A DNA stretch of 64,000 nt from Plectosphaerella cucumerina (GCA_020746995.1 JAGPXD010000005.1:3596001-3660000); one strand, 5' to 3'; positions 22,902 through 35,574 are shown, counted from the first letter of the stretch. Notes: generated from the sequence alone by a model not told the origin. Numbers and translations: made by a program.

Positions 22902-24567
22902 AGCAGAAGTGGAAAGCTGCCGGAGGTGCTGCCGAAACGTGGGAGATTCAGCCCTGTGGCGTGCTCTAGCCGCCAGCTGGGGCTGTCTTGCTTGGCTGTC
23001 TGCCTCGCAATGTCAGGTCGGAACATGGGATTACAGCGCGGAGAGTTGATTTCGGTCGGATCGGAGTTTAACGGTCGGTTTCTTTAGTACATGTGGCATG
23101 ATTGCCAAGGAAGAGAAGGTGGAAGCAAACGAGACCAAATGAGATACAGCCCTTTAGCTTGACTGCTTTCCACGTTAATCGGCTACTTTGATAGTCTGCC
23201 TATACTAGTAACCTGCCTTCTCTGTGTAGAAGACGATCACAGTGATAGAAGTCGGGCTCGGGATCCTGGATAATGAGGAGGATGTCTCAGAGGTCGATCG
23301 ACAGGCACCCCTTTTCTTTTGCCGTTCAATGTGGTCCTGCCGCAATGGTACACTTTTTTCCTGCCCTCACTGCAAGACGGAGTGTCTTGGTGGTGATTGC
23401 CTGGCAAAGGGACGAATCGGTCGTCTTCCCGCGGCGCATACACGGGATCATGGAAATCAGCTAGACTTCCGCTAACGTCGAACCCCCCGCAAGACTTGCC
23501 AGGGCTGTGCCGCGCCTGCTCTGCTGCATTCAAAGGCAGGTCTATGAGTGGAGGGCGAGGCGCGGCTGGTGCCTGGCCGTCTGTAGGGCTGAAGGGCCCG
23601 ACAGGGGTTGGCGCGGGCTTGTGTGGAGGCTTTGACGACGACCACCTCGGAGACTTGGCTTGCCGCGCCATACTTGCCTAGTGGCGATGATTATTTCATT
23701 GTCGCTTTTCTTCATCGTGGGAGCTGGGATGATCGATGGCAAAGAGTGGGAGAAATAATCGTGGGCTCGGGACAGCTTGGAGAGTCCATCTTGTATGGGC
23801 GGCGTGACAACTTCAATATTGGCATGGGTCCAAATGTTCAGGGAACGGCCCGGGTTCCTCATCAGGCCTGTACCATCAACCACATGGCTTGGCTACTTTT
23901 AACGTGGGCAGAACCTTCCGATTGCCGCCTTACATATGCCCGCGCCTCCGATCACCCGATCCCTCCAGTATGCGGCTGAAGCTGCTCGGCAAGACACAAC
24001 CCTAGACGCCGGTCCGGACCCGGGCAGGCGCATTTTCGGCTGTCGGCTGTGCTTTCGTGCCGTTAGATCTCCCGCCCTAGCGGCCTGCTGCCTCGAGCTC
24101 TTGTTGACACTAACAATGACCGTTGGGTTGCCTCTTTTTTTCCACCATGGTGGAGAGCAAGAGGCGAGCTGAGAAGAGGTCTTTCGACAAGGGGTTCGAA
24201 GCTCACTGGTGTATTCATGTCACTGGAATAGCGGACCCTGGAACATAAAGTGCTGGGAGGGGGGCGGTCCAGGCAGGAAGTCGGTCTTGTGGCCTCTGTA
24301 TATGAAGTCATCGTGCCTCTTCAGCTGTGCTCGACGCAAGACCACTTTGGGAAAGCTGTCCGATACGGTGTCGTTCTTCACAACTGACATCGGTGATGCC
24401 GCCGCAGTTCTTGGCGGTACCATCTGCCTGGAGAGATGCTCAGATGATGGAGCTGTGTTATCAGGTCTGTGAGAGCTTCGACCATCGTGGAAGCATATAA
24501 GCCCTCTTGACGTGTCCGATTCCTACAGCTCTCATCACCCAATATCCAAGACATCTTCATCATCATC
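22902..24567. other. Gene-free interval
   Basis: 1.7 kb without a supported gene. A minus-strand frame of 144 codons at 23237-23671 was considered and not accepted. The last 100 bases are the leader of the next gene. Confidence 0.45.
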
Positions 24568-25310
24568 ATGGGATCCTCAAGCAAAAAGGACACCAAGAAG
24601 GGCAAGTCTGTCGCAAAGCTTCCAGAGACAGACAAGAAGAAACGCCAGCAGCCACAGGTCCAGCCCTCTTATGGCGAGTTCATGGCCGACGTGGGCTCCG
24701 AGTATTCAACTGAAGAATACGAAGCAGGCCCGTCCAACGCCATCGGTGCTCAAAGCAACTACCCCAGACATAGGGCGATCCAGAGCGAGTCTGCCGTGAC
24801 GCTTCAAGGTCCGTTGCAAGTGGCCGGTGGCGTCGTGAGCGGCGGCAACGTTACACTAAGCGGCGACTTTGACATCCGGGGTCGGATCGATTCATACGGC
24901 ACCATTGACATCAGCGGCAGCGTGGTGTGCACTGGGCAGATCCAGGCGTATGGGAATATTGTCGTCAGGGGGTCTCTGAGCGCGAGGTCAGTCAGAATTC
25001 TTCTCGGATATGTCGCTTCAAGTTGCTGAATCCTGGTAGTGAGCCGGTCAAGGGGTTCGGCAAGCTGAGGACCGTGGGCACGTGCGATGCCCAGGACCTG
25101 GAGATCTATGGAAACATGGTCATTGACGGCTACTTGTAGGTCTTTCCCCGAGAGAAGGGGGTGTATGCTGACATCTTGGACAGGAAGTGCAGAAGTCTCA
25201 CTCTTTATGGGTCGCTGACGCTCATTGGAGAGACTTCTGGGTATTTGGTTGAGGGCCAGGAGGAGGTTTGGGGGGCCAAGATGCTGCGTGATGAAGAGGT
25301 CCAATGGTGA
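24568..25310 (+). CDS. Bactofilin-like (polymer-forming) beta-helix protein
   Basis: A 213-residue protein whose centre resembles bactofilins, bacterial cytoskeletal proteins that polymerise through a right-handed beta-helix. Three exons, 24568-24986, 25040-25135 and 25184-25310, all joined in phase with normal GT-AG borders. After a Lys-rich N-terminus (SSSKKDTKKGKSVAKL) and a Ser/Glu/Tyr linker there is a run of short alternating hydrophobic strands separated by Gly turns (VTLQGPLQVAGG, VTLSGDFDIRGRIDSYG, TIDISGSVVCTGQIQAYG, NIVVRGSLSA, DLEIYGNMVIDGYL, SLTLYGSLTLIG), typical of this fold. No signal peptide or membrane segment. The three introns-and-exons match the strand pattern, which supports the model. 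Function in a fungus is unknown; a scaffold or polymer role is inference. Bacterial ancestry is possible but untested. Confidence 0.72.
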
Positions 25311-26376
25311 GGGCGGGTGCAGCAGGCGACGACTTTCTTCTCATGTTGGAGTCCTGAATGAGCGAGTGTGTGATGAGATGACGCTGGCCGTCAAGTTGAC
25401 TATTGTTTCTTCGCTTCAGGGCACTCTTTGGTAGCGGAGTTTGACGGAAGTGTATTCGGGTCTCGTGAGCTGATAGCACTTCAATCGACCTACCAGGTCA
25501 AACGATCAACCGACGCAACAGTTCAGTCGACGTGCTGTACTAGTAGCAAGTTGTGTTGGTTCCGCTGAAGTTTTGATGCAGCAAGGCATACGGTGTGCAT
25601 GCGATGTGGTCAAATTGCTGGTGACGCAGGAGGCCGAATGGGGTGAGGGACGTCTATCCAACTGAGCAACTCAATTCGAACCGCGCCGAGAATGTCATGC
25701 AACTCGGGTAGGGCTCTTAAGTTACGGAAGTATCTGTCCGACTTCGCGACGGAGTTTTCATTTGCTTCTCCTCAATCTGGCCATCGGCAAGTTCCCATGT
25801 CGGGACGCCCGGAGAATGCTCAATGCTGGGGTCAGCGATGGTCTTCCACTGCGACGTCACGACTCGGACGCCCAGGCACGACTCCGTCCACCTGCCTCGA
25901 CTCTCGTCCTCCCTCTCGACAGACTTATCAATTCAACATCCTCTCGACCTCTACAGAAATTAAATATATCGGACTTTTCGGAGAAATATTTTCCCCCCCC
26001 TTTTCTCACCCGCAGCCTAGCTGCAGGGGTATTACTCCGACGTCCCGTCGCTGCACCTCCGGAACCTTCGCCTCCGAGACCCCTCGACAGACATCCCGCC
26101 GTGTGTGCCACTCCCCAGGCTATATCCGACTCCTCTCGAATGGCGCGCTTTAAGCACGTCGCTCCCGATAGAGTTTTCTCTTCGGTTTCTATCGCCCGCG
26201 GAGTTTCTCTGCCGGACAGCCCCAAGGGGTAACACCCCCGTCTGCCGTCGTTCTCTGGGGTACCTTGTCTCGACTCCATTGATCGTCGCGATGCGTGATT
26301 TCGTCGATACATATATACAGGCATCCCCGCACTTGCCTAGTCTCGGGCTCAGCTGTTCTCATCAGCACTTCCTCTC
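25311..26376. other. Intergenic, promoter region of GH43 gene
   Basis: No supported gene. The second half is pyrimidine rich and ends in a TATA-like element about 60 bp before the GH43 start. Confidence 0.5.
26309..26319 (+). promoter_or_regulatory. TATA-like element before GH43 gene
   Basis: ACATATATACA lies 58-68 bases upstream of the GH43 start codon, a normal distance for a TATA box with a short leader. Strong TATA elements are common in inducible fungal secreted-enzyme genes. Identified by eye only. Confidence 0.4.
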
Positions 26377-28117
26377 ATGATGAAGCTCCTCAGCCTCTTG
26401 TCGGGCGCCCTGCTGGGCCAAGCCGCCTTCGCCTTCGCCGGCAAGATCCAGAAGCGATGCGGCGAGGAGGGCGACACCTTCAAGAACCCCGTCATCTACT
26501 CTGATTTCCCGGACAACGACATCTTCCGCGGCCCTGACGGCTCCTACTACTTCTCCGCCTCCAACTTCCACTACAGCCCCGGCGCTCCCATCCTCCGCTC
26601 TGATGACCTCGTCAACTGGGACATCATCGGCCACAGCATCCCCCGCATGACCTTTGGCGATGGCTACGATCTCCCCCTAGACGGCAGCGCCCACGCCTAC
26701 CGCGGCGGCACCTGGGCCTCCACCATGAGGTACCGCGAGTCCAATGGACTCTGGTACTGGGTCGGCTGCACCAACTTCTGGGTCTCCTGGGTCTTCACGG
26801 CCCCAGAACCGACCGGCCCGTGGTCTAACAGAGGAGCAGTCGAATGGAATGGAACCTGCTATTACGACAACGGTCTTCTAATCGACGACGACGATACAAT
26901 GTGTGAGTTGCGCGAGTCGGTGTTGTCTGGTGATGATTTTTGGTGTTTTGGGCGGACTCAGCATGCTTGGACAGTCCATATTTTTAGAAAAGTGGGGCCA
27001 TTTGCACAGTGCTGACCCCTCGACAGACGTCGTCTTCGGCTCCAACGACGTCCGCGTGGCACAAATGTCCGAGGATGGCCTCAAGCAGGTGCGCATGCAG
27101 AGCGTCCTGAACAGAGACGACGTGGGCGCCGACGGCCTCGAGGGCAACCGCATATACAAGATCAACGGCACCTACTACATACTCAACGACCGCCCCGGCG
27201 GCACCACCTACGTCTGGAAGTCGAACAGCGTCTGGGGTCCCTACGAGGCCAAGATCCTCGTCCAGGACGTCACCCCGCCCCTCGCCGGCGGCAACTCGCC
27301 GCATCAGGGCAGCCTCATCGAGACCCCCAACGGCTGGTACTACATGTCCTTCACCTGGGCCTACCCAGCCGGCCGCCTCCCCGTCCTCGCCCCCATCACC
27401 TGGGGCGACGACGGCTTCCCCGTCTTCGTAAAGGGCGCCAACGGCGGCTGGGGCGAGACCTACCCCCTCCCCTTCCCCAACGCCACCGGCCCGGCCAAGA
27501 ACTGGGACCGCACCGACACCTTCCCCGGCACACGCCTGCACCCCTCGTGGGAGTGGAACCACAACCCGGACGAGGCCTCGTACAGCGTCAACAACGGCCT
27601 GACCCTACGCGCCGCCAGCGTCACTGAAGACATCTACCGCGCCCGCAACACAATCACCCACCGCACCCATGGCGAGTTCCCCGTCGGCACCGCAGAGATT
27701 GACTTCTCCCGCATGGCCCCCGGTGACCGCGCCGGCCTTGCCACCTTCCGGGACCAGACGGCCTACATCGGCATCCACCGCGACGGAGACTCGTTCGTCC
27801 TCGCCGCCAAGCAAGGCATGATCATCAACGAGTGGGACGGCACCACCGAGAGCCTCGGCGAGGTCAAGGCCACCCAGCCCCTGCCCGCGGGGACCACCAA
27901 GATCTGGCTGCGCGCCGAACTCGATACCCGGCCCCGCGGGGATCGCAGTGCCGTGTTTTCGTACAGTCTCGACGGCACCACCTTCCAGACCTTTGGGCCC
28001 ACGTACACCCTGTACGGCGGCTGGGCCTTCTTCATCGCCTATCGCTTTGGTATCTTCAACTATGCCACTGAGGCTCTGGGAGGCTCCATCTCGGTCGAGT
28101 CTTTCACCGCGGCGTAG
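26377..28117 (+). CDS. Secreted glycoside hydrolase family 43 enzyme
   Basis: A GH43 family enzyme, probably a beta-xylosidase or alpha-L-arabinofuranosidase acting on plant hemicellulose outside the cell. Two exons, 26377-26902 and 27027-28117, give 538 residues. A signal peptide covers about the first 21 residues (LLSLLSGALLGQAAFAFA). The five-blade propeller begins with NPVIYSDFPDNDIFR, whose Asp is the expected general base, then YYFSASNFHYSPGAPILRS and DLVNWDIIGHSIP, a conserved GH43 block. YYDNGLLIDDDDTMYVVFG supplies the pKa-modulating Asp, and LEGNRIYKINGTYYIL the general acid Glu. The C-terminal 200 residues form the beta-sandwich seen in GH43 beta-xylosidase-type proteins. There is no carbohydrate-binding module or GPI tail. 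The intron (124 nt) splits a Tyr codon after the second catalytic Asp. Exact substrate cannot be told from sequence. Confidence 0.9.
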
Positions 28118-28666
28118 CATCAGGGATGCTCTGTCGGATCTTCGTGGGTTCCATAGCTTCGTTGAATGGATGCCTTCCCCATAGGGACAGTTCAGCTCCT
28201 CCTCCTGACTGGGTCGGACATTCTCAGTGGTCAACTGCCACAGGCAGCCGACTTATGATGCAGTAAAATCTGGAGATCGATTTGAAGGCTGTGGAAAGTC
28301 AATGTGTTGAAACGTCCACTGTGAAAGTACATATGTAGTGAGGTGAACAATGAAGCAACAAAACTCTGAGATGCCGTCGTCTCGAGTGTCCCTCCCCTGA
28401 GTGCTTAGTCATCAGCGGAGCCACAAGCTCCACCCCTGAGCGCCGAGTCCCGCGCCGCCGCCGCCCGTGTCCCGTCACAACGCCAAACCAAACCGCGACC
28501 TCTGTCCACAGCGCACTCCAACCCTCGACCTGGTCTCTCCACGCCCAAAATCTCCCTCCAACAACCACACACTCGACCCGGTCTACCACCCCCCCGCCCC
28601 GCCCTCCACGTCCAGCAAGACATCTCCCGACGCTCTTTTATTTTCCATCCCGACCCTCTTCCAACA
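28118..28666. other. Intergenic between GH43 and DPM2
   Basis: No supported gene. It holds the GH43 3' region and the C-rich promoter and leader of DPM2. Confidence 0.5.
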
Positions 28667-29055
28667 ATGGTACGTCACTGCGCCCGAGCGCCATCGTACG
28701 GGCCATGGCTAACATCTGCGCCCGCAGCTCGACAAACTCGTCGGCTTCGCCATGCTCGTGGCTGCGTCCGTGATTTTCACCTACTACTCCATCTGGACGC
28801 TCCTCATCGTACGATCCCCCAAGTCCCCTCGCCTGCTCAGTGCGCAGTCTGACCCCTCCTCCCTCGCAGCCCTTCGTCGACGACGACCACCCGCTCCAGA
28901 ACTTCTTCCCGCCCCGCGTCTGGGCCATTCGCATCCCCGTCATCCTTATCCTCCTCGGCTCCGCCGTCGTCGGCTCTTTCCTCTCCATGGTCATGATCAG
29001 GAGCAACAGGAAGAAGGCCGCCAAGGCCAAGGCCGCCGCGAAGAAGAAGGCTTGA
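28667..29055 (+). CDS. dpm2: DPM2, dolichol-phosphate mannose synthase regulatory subunit
   Basis: DPM2 is a small ER membrane protein that stabilises the dolichol-phosphate-mannose synthase and supports GPI-anchor synthesis. Three exons, 28667-28669 (only the start codon), 28728-28808 and 28870-29055, give 89 residues. Two membrane helices are clear: LVGFAMLVAASVIFTYYSIW and IRIPVILILLGSAVVGSFLS, linked by the conserved PFVDDDHPLQNFFPPRVWA. The C-terminus is a Lys/Ala-rich cytosolic tail (KKAAKAKAAAKKKA). The start codon is separated from the rest of the protein by a 58-nt intron with a GTACGT donor, a structure fixed by the family's N-terminal MLDKLVG. Confidence 0.93.
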
Positions 29056-29483
29056 GCTCGAAATCTACAGCCCCGCGGCTTGTTCGACGACTGGCCGGGG
29101 AACATAATACGGACATCAGGTCCAAATCTCGAATCAATCACGCAGATCCAACAAATGGTTGTCTACTGGTTGTTATTTCGGCGGGCGACCTGCGGGCCGT
29201 ACCACGCCGCTTCGCAGCGCCGGGGGCGCATTGCGGAAAGTGCCTAGCAATTACTCGCAAAGTGTCAAATCCAGACCCGAGCCCAGACCAATCCACAAGA
29301 GAGAGCGAGTTGCCAAAGTGCCCCTGATGATCCTCCTCCTCCGTCCAAGAGGCCCCGTGCCCCGTCAGCGTGTGCCAGCGACAAAACAACCACTGCAAGC
29401 AAGTGAGCGGAGAGGGGAAGTGTGTGCGCCCGCGACCCGGTGACCATGCCCAGACGCCAACTGAACTCCAGGAAATCCAGCCC
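29056..29483. terminator. Shared 3' region of DPM2 and the WD40-like gene
   Basis: The two genes converge here. No open frame has support of its own. Confidence 0.35.
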
Positions 29484-32400
29484 TCAGACCCTCTGGTCTG
29501 CAAAGTCGAGAATCTCGCAGTCATCCTCAAAGAACCCGTCCTCGTCCTCCGCCGCTCGCCGCCCGCGCCGCCGACGGGTCGTCACCACAATCTCATCAGG
29601 CCTGTCGCCGGCGTGCATGACCCTCTCCATAGAAGAAGTCGGCAGCGCCCGCGTATCATCCGAGGTGTTGAAGTCCTCGTCCGGAAGAGCGCTGTAGCCA
29701 AGGTCGAGCTGGACGAGGTCCAGCTTCTGGCCAAATGCCCAGGGCCTCGAGGCATCCCCGCGGGCCATCGAGGCAGACACAGTCTGCGACTGCTGCTTCT
29801 GCTGCTTCTTCTTCTTCCCCGAGGGCCGCTCGTCGAGTGACGTCTCAGCCAGCAGGTCGGCCATGGCGGAGACCTCAGCAGCTGGCGCGGCTCCGCCATA
29901 CTCGTACAGTCCCACGCGCCTGTCCGTGTGGAACGGCTGGTACGGCGCGCTGGACTCAATCTCGGCCTGCGGGATGGCCGCCTCGGCGCTGAGGTCAGGC
30001 TGGGAGGGTCTGGCGCGGGGATCGAGTGTCAGGGTGTTGCCTGCGTCGGCATCGTGCTCTGGCAGGTCGAGACATTCGTCATTGTCGATGAAGTGCCTCA
30101 CCGCCGGCGCGAGGGTGTCGCCAGGGAGCAGGGGAAGCTTCAAGTCCTTGTAGAGACCGCCCCGCTGCGCCCGGTTCTTGTCCCTCGCGGCGGGCTGCCT
30201 CGACTTGGAGGGGAACGTCCTGACCAAGCCATCGCCGAGCACGTACAGCGTGTGGTACCTCTTACCGGTGAGCCACACTACGCACGATGCCGACGGCAGA
30301 AGCGGGCTGGGCGGGAGTGACACGCGGTTGTCAGCCGTGTGGCGCAGCTGGTTGATGGCCGTACCCGTCTTGCCAAGGGACTGGCTGATGCTGGCGGCGA
30401 TGTATCGGCCGCCCTGGCTGGCGTTCTCTACGAAGTTGCTGCCGTTGGAGGGCGAGACAGTCGCGCTGCCCCTGCGCGGCCGTGTGATGAGGGGCCGGGC
30501 GGCCTGGAAAGCCGCGCCGACCGCGCTCGACGCGATGGAAACGGCAGAGCTGGGCGTCTCGGAGGCAGGCGCTCCGTTGGCCTCCGTCGCCCTCCTACGG
30601 CGCGGCGGGGGCCATGTGAAGGCGCTCTCAGGCATGTCCAGCAGATGCACAGTTCCCTTCTCGGTGATCATGGCCACCCGCTCACCGTTAGGCCTCGACC
30701 AGGCCACGTCCACGATGCGGGCAACGGTCATCCGGGAAAAGTGCGCAACCTGCCTGACCCGGGGGCCGAGCGCGGTGGTAGTGTTGGACACCTGGACCGG
30801 CGACGATTTGGTGTACTGCATACGCATGAGATCCCAGACCGTTTGCACATCGCCCTTGCTGCTGGCCGTGAACAGGGACAGGCCCGAAGGCGAAAAGGAG
30901 AGGAAGCTGCAGCCGAGGGGCGTCGGGAACGTGCTCACGGGGTGCACCGTGACCGAGGAGCCGATGGTGCCGAGATCGATGATGGAGACCAGGCCGGGCT
31001 CCTTGGTCGCGGGGGCTTGGCCTGGGGTCCCGTGGGTGGGAGGGAAGTGTGGGCTGTCCTGTCGAGGGGGGTAGGAGCCAGCCCACTGCTGAGGCTGGAG
31101 GGGAGGGGAGCGCGGCTGCTGCGCGGCATTCTTATACCAATACGCATTCCAGGCCTGTACGCTCTGCTGACCCACCCACTTTGCGCCCGAGATGAGTTCT
31201 TGTGTCGTCTCCCTCATGATCTTGTTCATGACTCCCTCGGAGATGGGGAGGTCGAGCGCCGAGTTGACGGTAGGAAGTACAGGGCTTGTCACGGATGAAG
31301 CCCCAGGTGCCCTGCCGATGAGCTGCACGGGAATGTGTGCTCGCAGCGCGATCTGCGTCGAGGGCGTGGGCGGGCAATGGGCGAGCCACCTTCCGTTCAG
31401 CGCGATGACGGGGGTCGGCGGTCCAGCTCGAGGCGGCGGTGCGGGGGTTTGCCGTCCAGGCTCCTCAGCCACGTCGACCTTGAGAGGTTGCTGGAGGGTC
31501 GTCCAGACCTTGCCCGCGCATCCGGCATGCAGCCTGCCGTCGTCGGTTCCAGCCTCCAACAGCCGGTAGACCCAAGCCTCTCCAGTTGCGCCAGAGGCCA
31601 CGACAACGTGGCTGCCGTCCGCCTTGATCTTAAAAGCTCCTGTCGGAGGTGGCGCCTTGAAGATGGGGCTTGTGATGGACGTGGAAAGAGTAACCTTGGG
31701 CGCTTCCAGGAGCACGTCGATGAGCCTGTTAGTCTTGAGCGAGTATAGCTCGACAGATGTCTGGTAGAACTCGATGGTGGGCGACATGCGGCCTGTGACC
31801 GGCTCGCGGTGACTGCTGTCCGGACGTGGGCTGCCGGGCGCATCGAGGCCACCCTCGGAGTTGACATCGTTGACCCGCTGGATGGCGATCTCAGGGGTGG
31901 CCCTGGGGAGGACCGGGCCGTGAACGACAACAGCGATTAGGGGGTATGCGTCGGCATGGGGCCCCGAGGAGACCCAAGGCAAGATCTTGGCCTCCAGCAC
32001 CGCCCCTCGCAGGCCTCGCAGACTGGCAACACGATCCAGGCCGCGCTTGGTGATGGAGTGGACCTCCACGCCGCCTTGGTAGCCGGCAACAACAACATTG
32101 TCAGAGCCAGGCGTCAGCTCGGTGTGGGGAGACGGTAGGGTGTCGAAGCCAAAGTAGTGACCGTTATGACCAGCCTTGATGCCTGTACCGGCGGGCAGAT
32201 CAAAGTCGATGTCCGGAGCGCCGTAGAAGTGAGCCTGGGGATGGTGGGGCAGCGGAGGGTTCTGCGAGCCGGGGCGGAGCTGCGAGAAGGGAGACTGCAC
32301 AGACGCGCGCCGAGCGGCGGCGGCGGCGGACACCTGGCCATGCATCTCGGGGAGGAAGTTGGTCTCTTGCTGGTAGCTTAGGGGCCGACGGAAGCTGTTG

Positions 32401-32952
32401 GGGAAGCTGTTTGGAGGCGACGGAGAAGCGGCCATCTGGGGACTCATGACGTGGCGTTGCTGGTGTGCCCAGTTGTGCGAAAAACGGCTCTGGTCCTCGT
32501 AAGAGGAGGGCTGGGTGGGCGGCGACTCTCCCATCAAGCTGATGAGGTTGCTAGGAGAACCGGCGAGGGCAAGCCGCGCCCACTCGGGGTGCATGCTGGC
32601 GGCCGTGCTCGTGGTTGACAAGGCATCCAGAGGAGGCGAGCCGACGGCGTGGTCATCGTTGGAGGGTGGTTGTACCGGCTGGATGCTGGGCGAAGCAACG
32701 GAGGAAGACGAGGCCGACGGAGTGTCCAAGTTCTTTGAGGGGCTGCCTCTGGTTCAGAGATGTTAGCTGTGGTTGCGAGGGCGGGGGATAGACTTCAGGG
32801 TAGAACTTACGAGAACTTGCCAGCCGCCAGCTTGCTTACGGCGGAGGCAACGCTGCCGCCATCTCTTGCGTTCTTCTTGTCCTTCTTGCCTGGAGGGAAG
32901 TCATGTCAGCGGCGTCCTGCCCGTCCTTAGGAGGACCCAACATACTCGGCAT
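29484..32952 (-). CDS. Large WD40/BCAS3-like beta-propeller protein
   Basis: A protein of about 1116 residues with a degenerate seven-blade propeller resembling BCAS3 and related PROPPIN-type proteins, which act with phosphoinositides in autophagy and cytoskeletal control. Exons: 32952-32946 (seven bases), 32889-32811 and one long exon 32748-29484. A Ser/Pro-rich N-terminus (about 200 residues) precedes propeller strands such as NVVVAGYQGGVEVHSI, HVVVASGATGEAWVYRL, FLSFSPSGLSLFTASSKGDV with a following VWDL, and VDVAWSRPNGERVAMITE with a following VHLLDM. The C-terminal 350 residues are low complexity, with a PSGKKKKQQKQQ patch and an acidic end (AAEDEDGFFEDDCEILDF). The two small upstream exons add a Lys-rich start (MPSKKDKKNARDGG). 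Propeller fold is well supported; the BCAS3 assignment is from general resemblance. Confidence 0.72.
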
Positions 32953-35574
32953 TCAAATGGTATAGCGCAGGCAGCCAGAGCAGGTGTCCCGCCCTGGATC
33001 TGGCGTTCCTGCTCGGGTTGCGGTTCGGCGAGGGCAGGCGGAGGCTGGCAGTTGGTGGCAGGGGGCTGGTAGCCTTGATGTCTGCGGGCGTCGAAACGAA
33101 TGTACGGTGGTTTCGGTGTGGGATGGGTGCTTTGAAGGGTGGTATATAACCCGGATGGTGTCGGGCAAGCAGAAAACGCGTCGATGTTTGGTAGCTGTCG
33201 GTTGTCGGAGGCGGGGGAAGCTGGACGATGCGGTATCAAAGGAGCGGGTGCGTATGCGTCAGACGCCCAGGAGGGGCAGTGTGGATGTCGGAGACGGAGA
33301 CGGAGACCAGACGATGCGATTAACGGAGAGAAGAAAGAAGGGAAATGTCTATTGAGAAGAACAGAAAAGCGCTTTGTCGTTTCGGGGTATGTCGTGGCTC
33401 ATGCGGTGTTTGGTTTGTGACTGGGAGAAGGAGGGAGAGGGCAAGAGGTACAGGTCGAGGCAGTGGCAGGCGCGCGACTTGGGATGTGATGCGATGCGAG
33501 ACGGGAACTGGTCCCAAGGGCCTAGCGTGGTAGACGATAAGGTACGGAAGGTACCAGAGAGACGTACCTGCCTCGGCGGACACCAGCAGTGAGCGCCAAC
33601 AACAGGAAGGAGGGGGAGGGTGGACGGATGTGATGGCGGGGAGGAGCGAAGGCGGGGGGCCTGCCGGCTCGGGTTGGGACTCTGTCACTTTGGCACTGGG
33701 AGGGGGAGATGAATGATGCAATGCAGCCACACCCCGGGAGTGCGTGCATGGGGCACATGAGCTGAGCCTGGCCCGCTGCAGGACGCGACGCGACAGTGAG
33801 CAGGTCACTGGGATCAGTGGCATGGGATTGTCAAGGCGCTAACATCTGCCCGCTGCCAGATGCAGAACAGGGGTTTGGGACGTCCAAGTTGGGGGCGGGG
33901 TGAGGTGAGATGGGTGACTCCAGGTGCGCTGGCGGCTGGACTCGACGGCACGATGTGCTGGACGGGATGAGGGGAACCTGGAATGCTGCCCCGGCATCGC
34001 TCGCATCAGCTCTCTCTCTCTCTCTCTCTCAGGTACCTGCTTATCGCTCCCAACCCGTCCATCCCGAGATTCCTCGCCCTCTCCTTCGTTTCCGTCGCAA
34101 CAACGGGAGCTTGTCTCGGTCAGCTGGACTCACCGCCCGCACCGCCGCGTCAATTGACTACGGTCCGGCGTCCTCGTCACTCATCGGGGTGCGTGGTCAC
34201 ACAGTCCCGGCGGCAAGGGCGCCAGGTACACTTCGTGCGTCTTGTGCCATGTCCGCCGGGCACGGGCGGGATCCCCGGACCTGCCTCAGGAGGTACAGGT
34301 CTCAGCGGCACTGTGAGCTCGCCCATGACGCTCCTGGATATCCAGCGCCCGTCAGTCATTGATCAACTGTATCTCTTCACTGCTGCAGGACCAGGAGGGC
34401 AATGACGCTACCAGACAGCGGCCTCAATGAGTCCTCGCCGGATGATTCACCACCAAAGGCAACTGACCCCTCTTCGGGCAACCTAGAAGCCGTTGGCCAG
34501 TTGTGAGATGCCCAGACTCGGAGGAGTCCTGACTCCCAGCGTCAAGCCTATGGCCCCCTTCTGGTAGCCGGCTATCACCTAGGCCTGGCCAAGTCTCGCT
34601 CTCACTCTCGCTGGCCAGGGCGAGCATCGATGGATTCTCCAGAATCATCAGCCCCGATATCCAAGCCACCTGACCACGGAGCACCGTGTCCCAACAGGAC
34701 GCCGACTTGGGGGGTCAGGTGAGCTCGACCATTCAGCGCCGGCCTGGTGGCCACGAGAGGACAGACGGCCGCCGAGACGACGCGCACCGTGACCTCGTTC
34801 CCCCAAGCGCTGACGTACCCGTGTATGCTTCCGGGCCAATACCACGGTTTGATCCCTTCTCCTCTGACCCCGGCCAATACATTCGACGATGAAGCCGGCT
34901 TTGTTTCGTCGTCGCTGGTCGGGAATTGAGCAATCCCATGACGCATTATGTCATGGTCGGCAGGTGGCTATCGTCGGCTTGTCTTATCGACCTCGACCAT
35001 GCCCGTGGCTTTGGGCATCAGCCACCGCCACAGTCCAGTCGTCGAAGCCCCTTCTTTCCTACGACCTCCTCACTCAAGGGCAACTCAACGTACCTAACTG
35101 ACAGTATTCACATCGAGAGCAGCCTCCAGAATGAACCGCTTCCGAAGCATATTGAGTCTCATACTATGGTCTGCTCAATCGTGAGGCATGTTGCGTCGAT
35201 TGGCCAGCTGCGGTTGATCGGCTTCCACCAGCATACCATCTGCAGAACGTTGATTTGAGCGAGGCAATGAGTACGGCGACCCAGCCGAATTCCCAGCCAG
35301 CAGTAGCGGGACACTTTCTTCGGTTCGAACGTCCGCAGTGTACTGGATGCACAGTGATGGATCCAGCCGCCCGGCTGTGTGTGAGTAACATGGCCACTCT
35401 TTCGGCCTCGGTGAAGATCGTCCAATCAACCCCGCCTGTCACTTGCAGCTCGCAGCCTGATTGAAGAAGAGGGGTTCCTTGGACTGGTACTTCCCTCTCG
35501 ACTTTAACACCTCTCAGTGCCATCGAACGCCCCCTTCCCTGTTCGACGCCGCGCGCCGTACGCCGTACTTCAAG
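32953..35574. other. 2.6-kb gene-free interval
   Basis: No supported gene between the divergent WD40-like gene and the NLR gene. A TC microsatellite lies at 34010-34030. Frames on both strands are short and of random composition. The rightmost kilobase looks less GC rich and leads into the NLR region. Confidence 0.45.
34010..34030. repeat. (TC)n microsatellite
   Basis: An uninterrupted run of ten TC dinucleotides, preceded by C. Confidence 0.9.

Noticed and set aside
23237..23671. Minus-strand 144-codon frame rich in Pro, His and Arg
   Set aside because: Composition is typical of antisense or random GC-rich DNA; no introns, motifs or conserved-looking ends. Possible but unsupported.
25640..25690. 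CCAACTGAGCAACTCAATTCGAACC resembling tRNA D- and T-arm words
   Set aside because: The words are in the wrong order and too close together for a tRNA on either strand.
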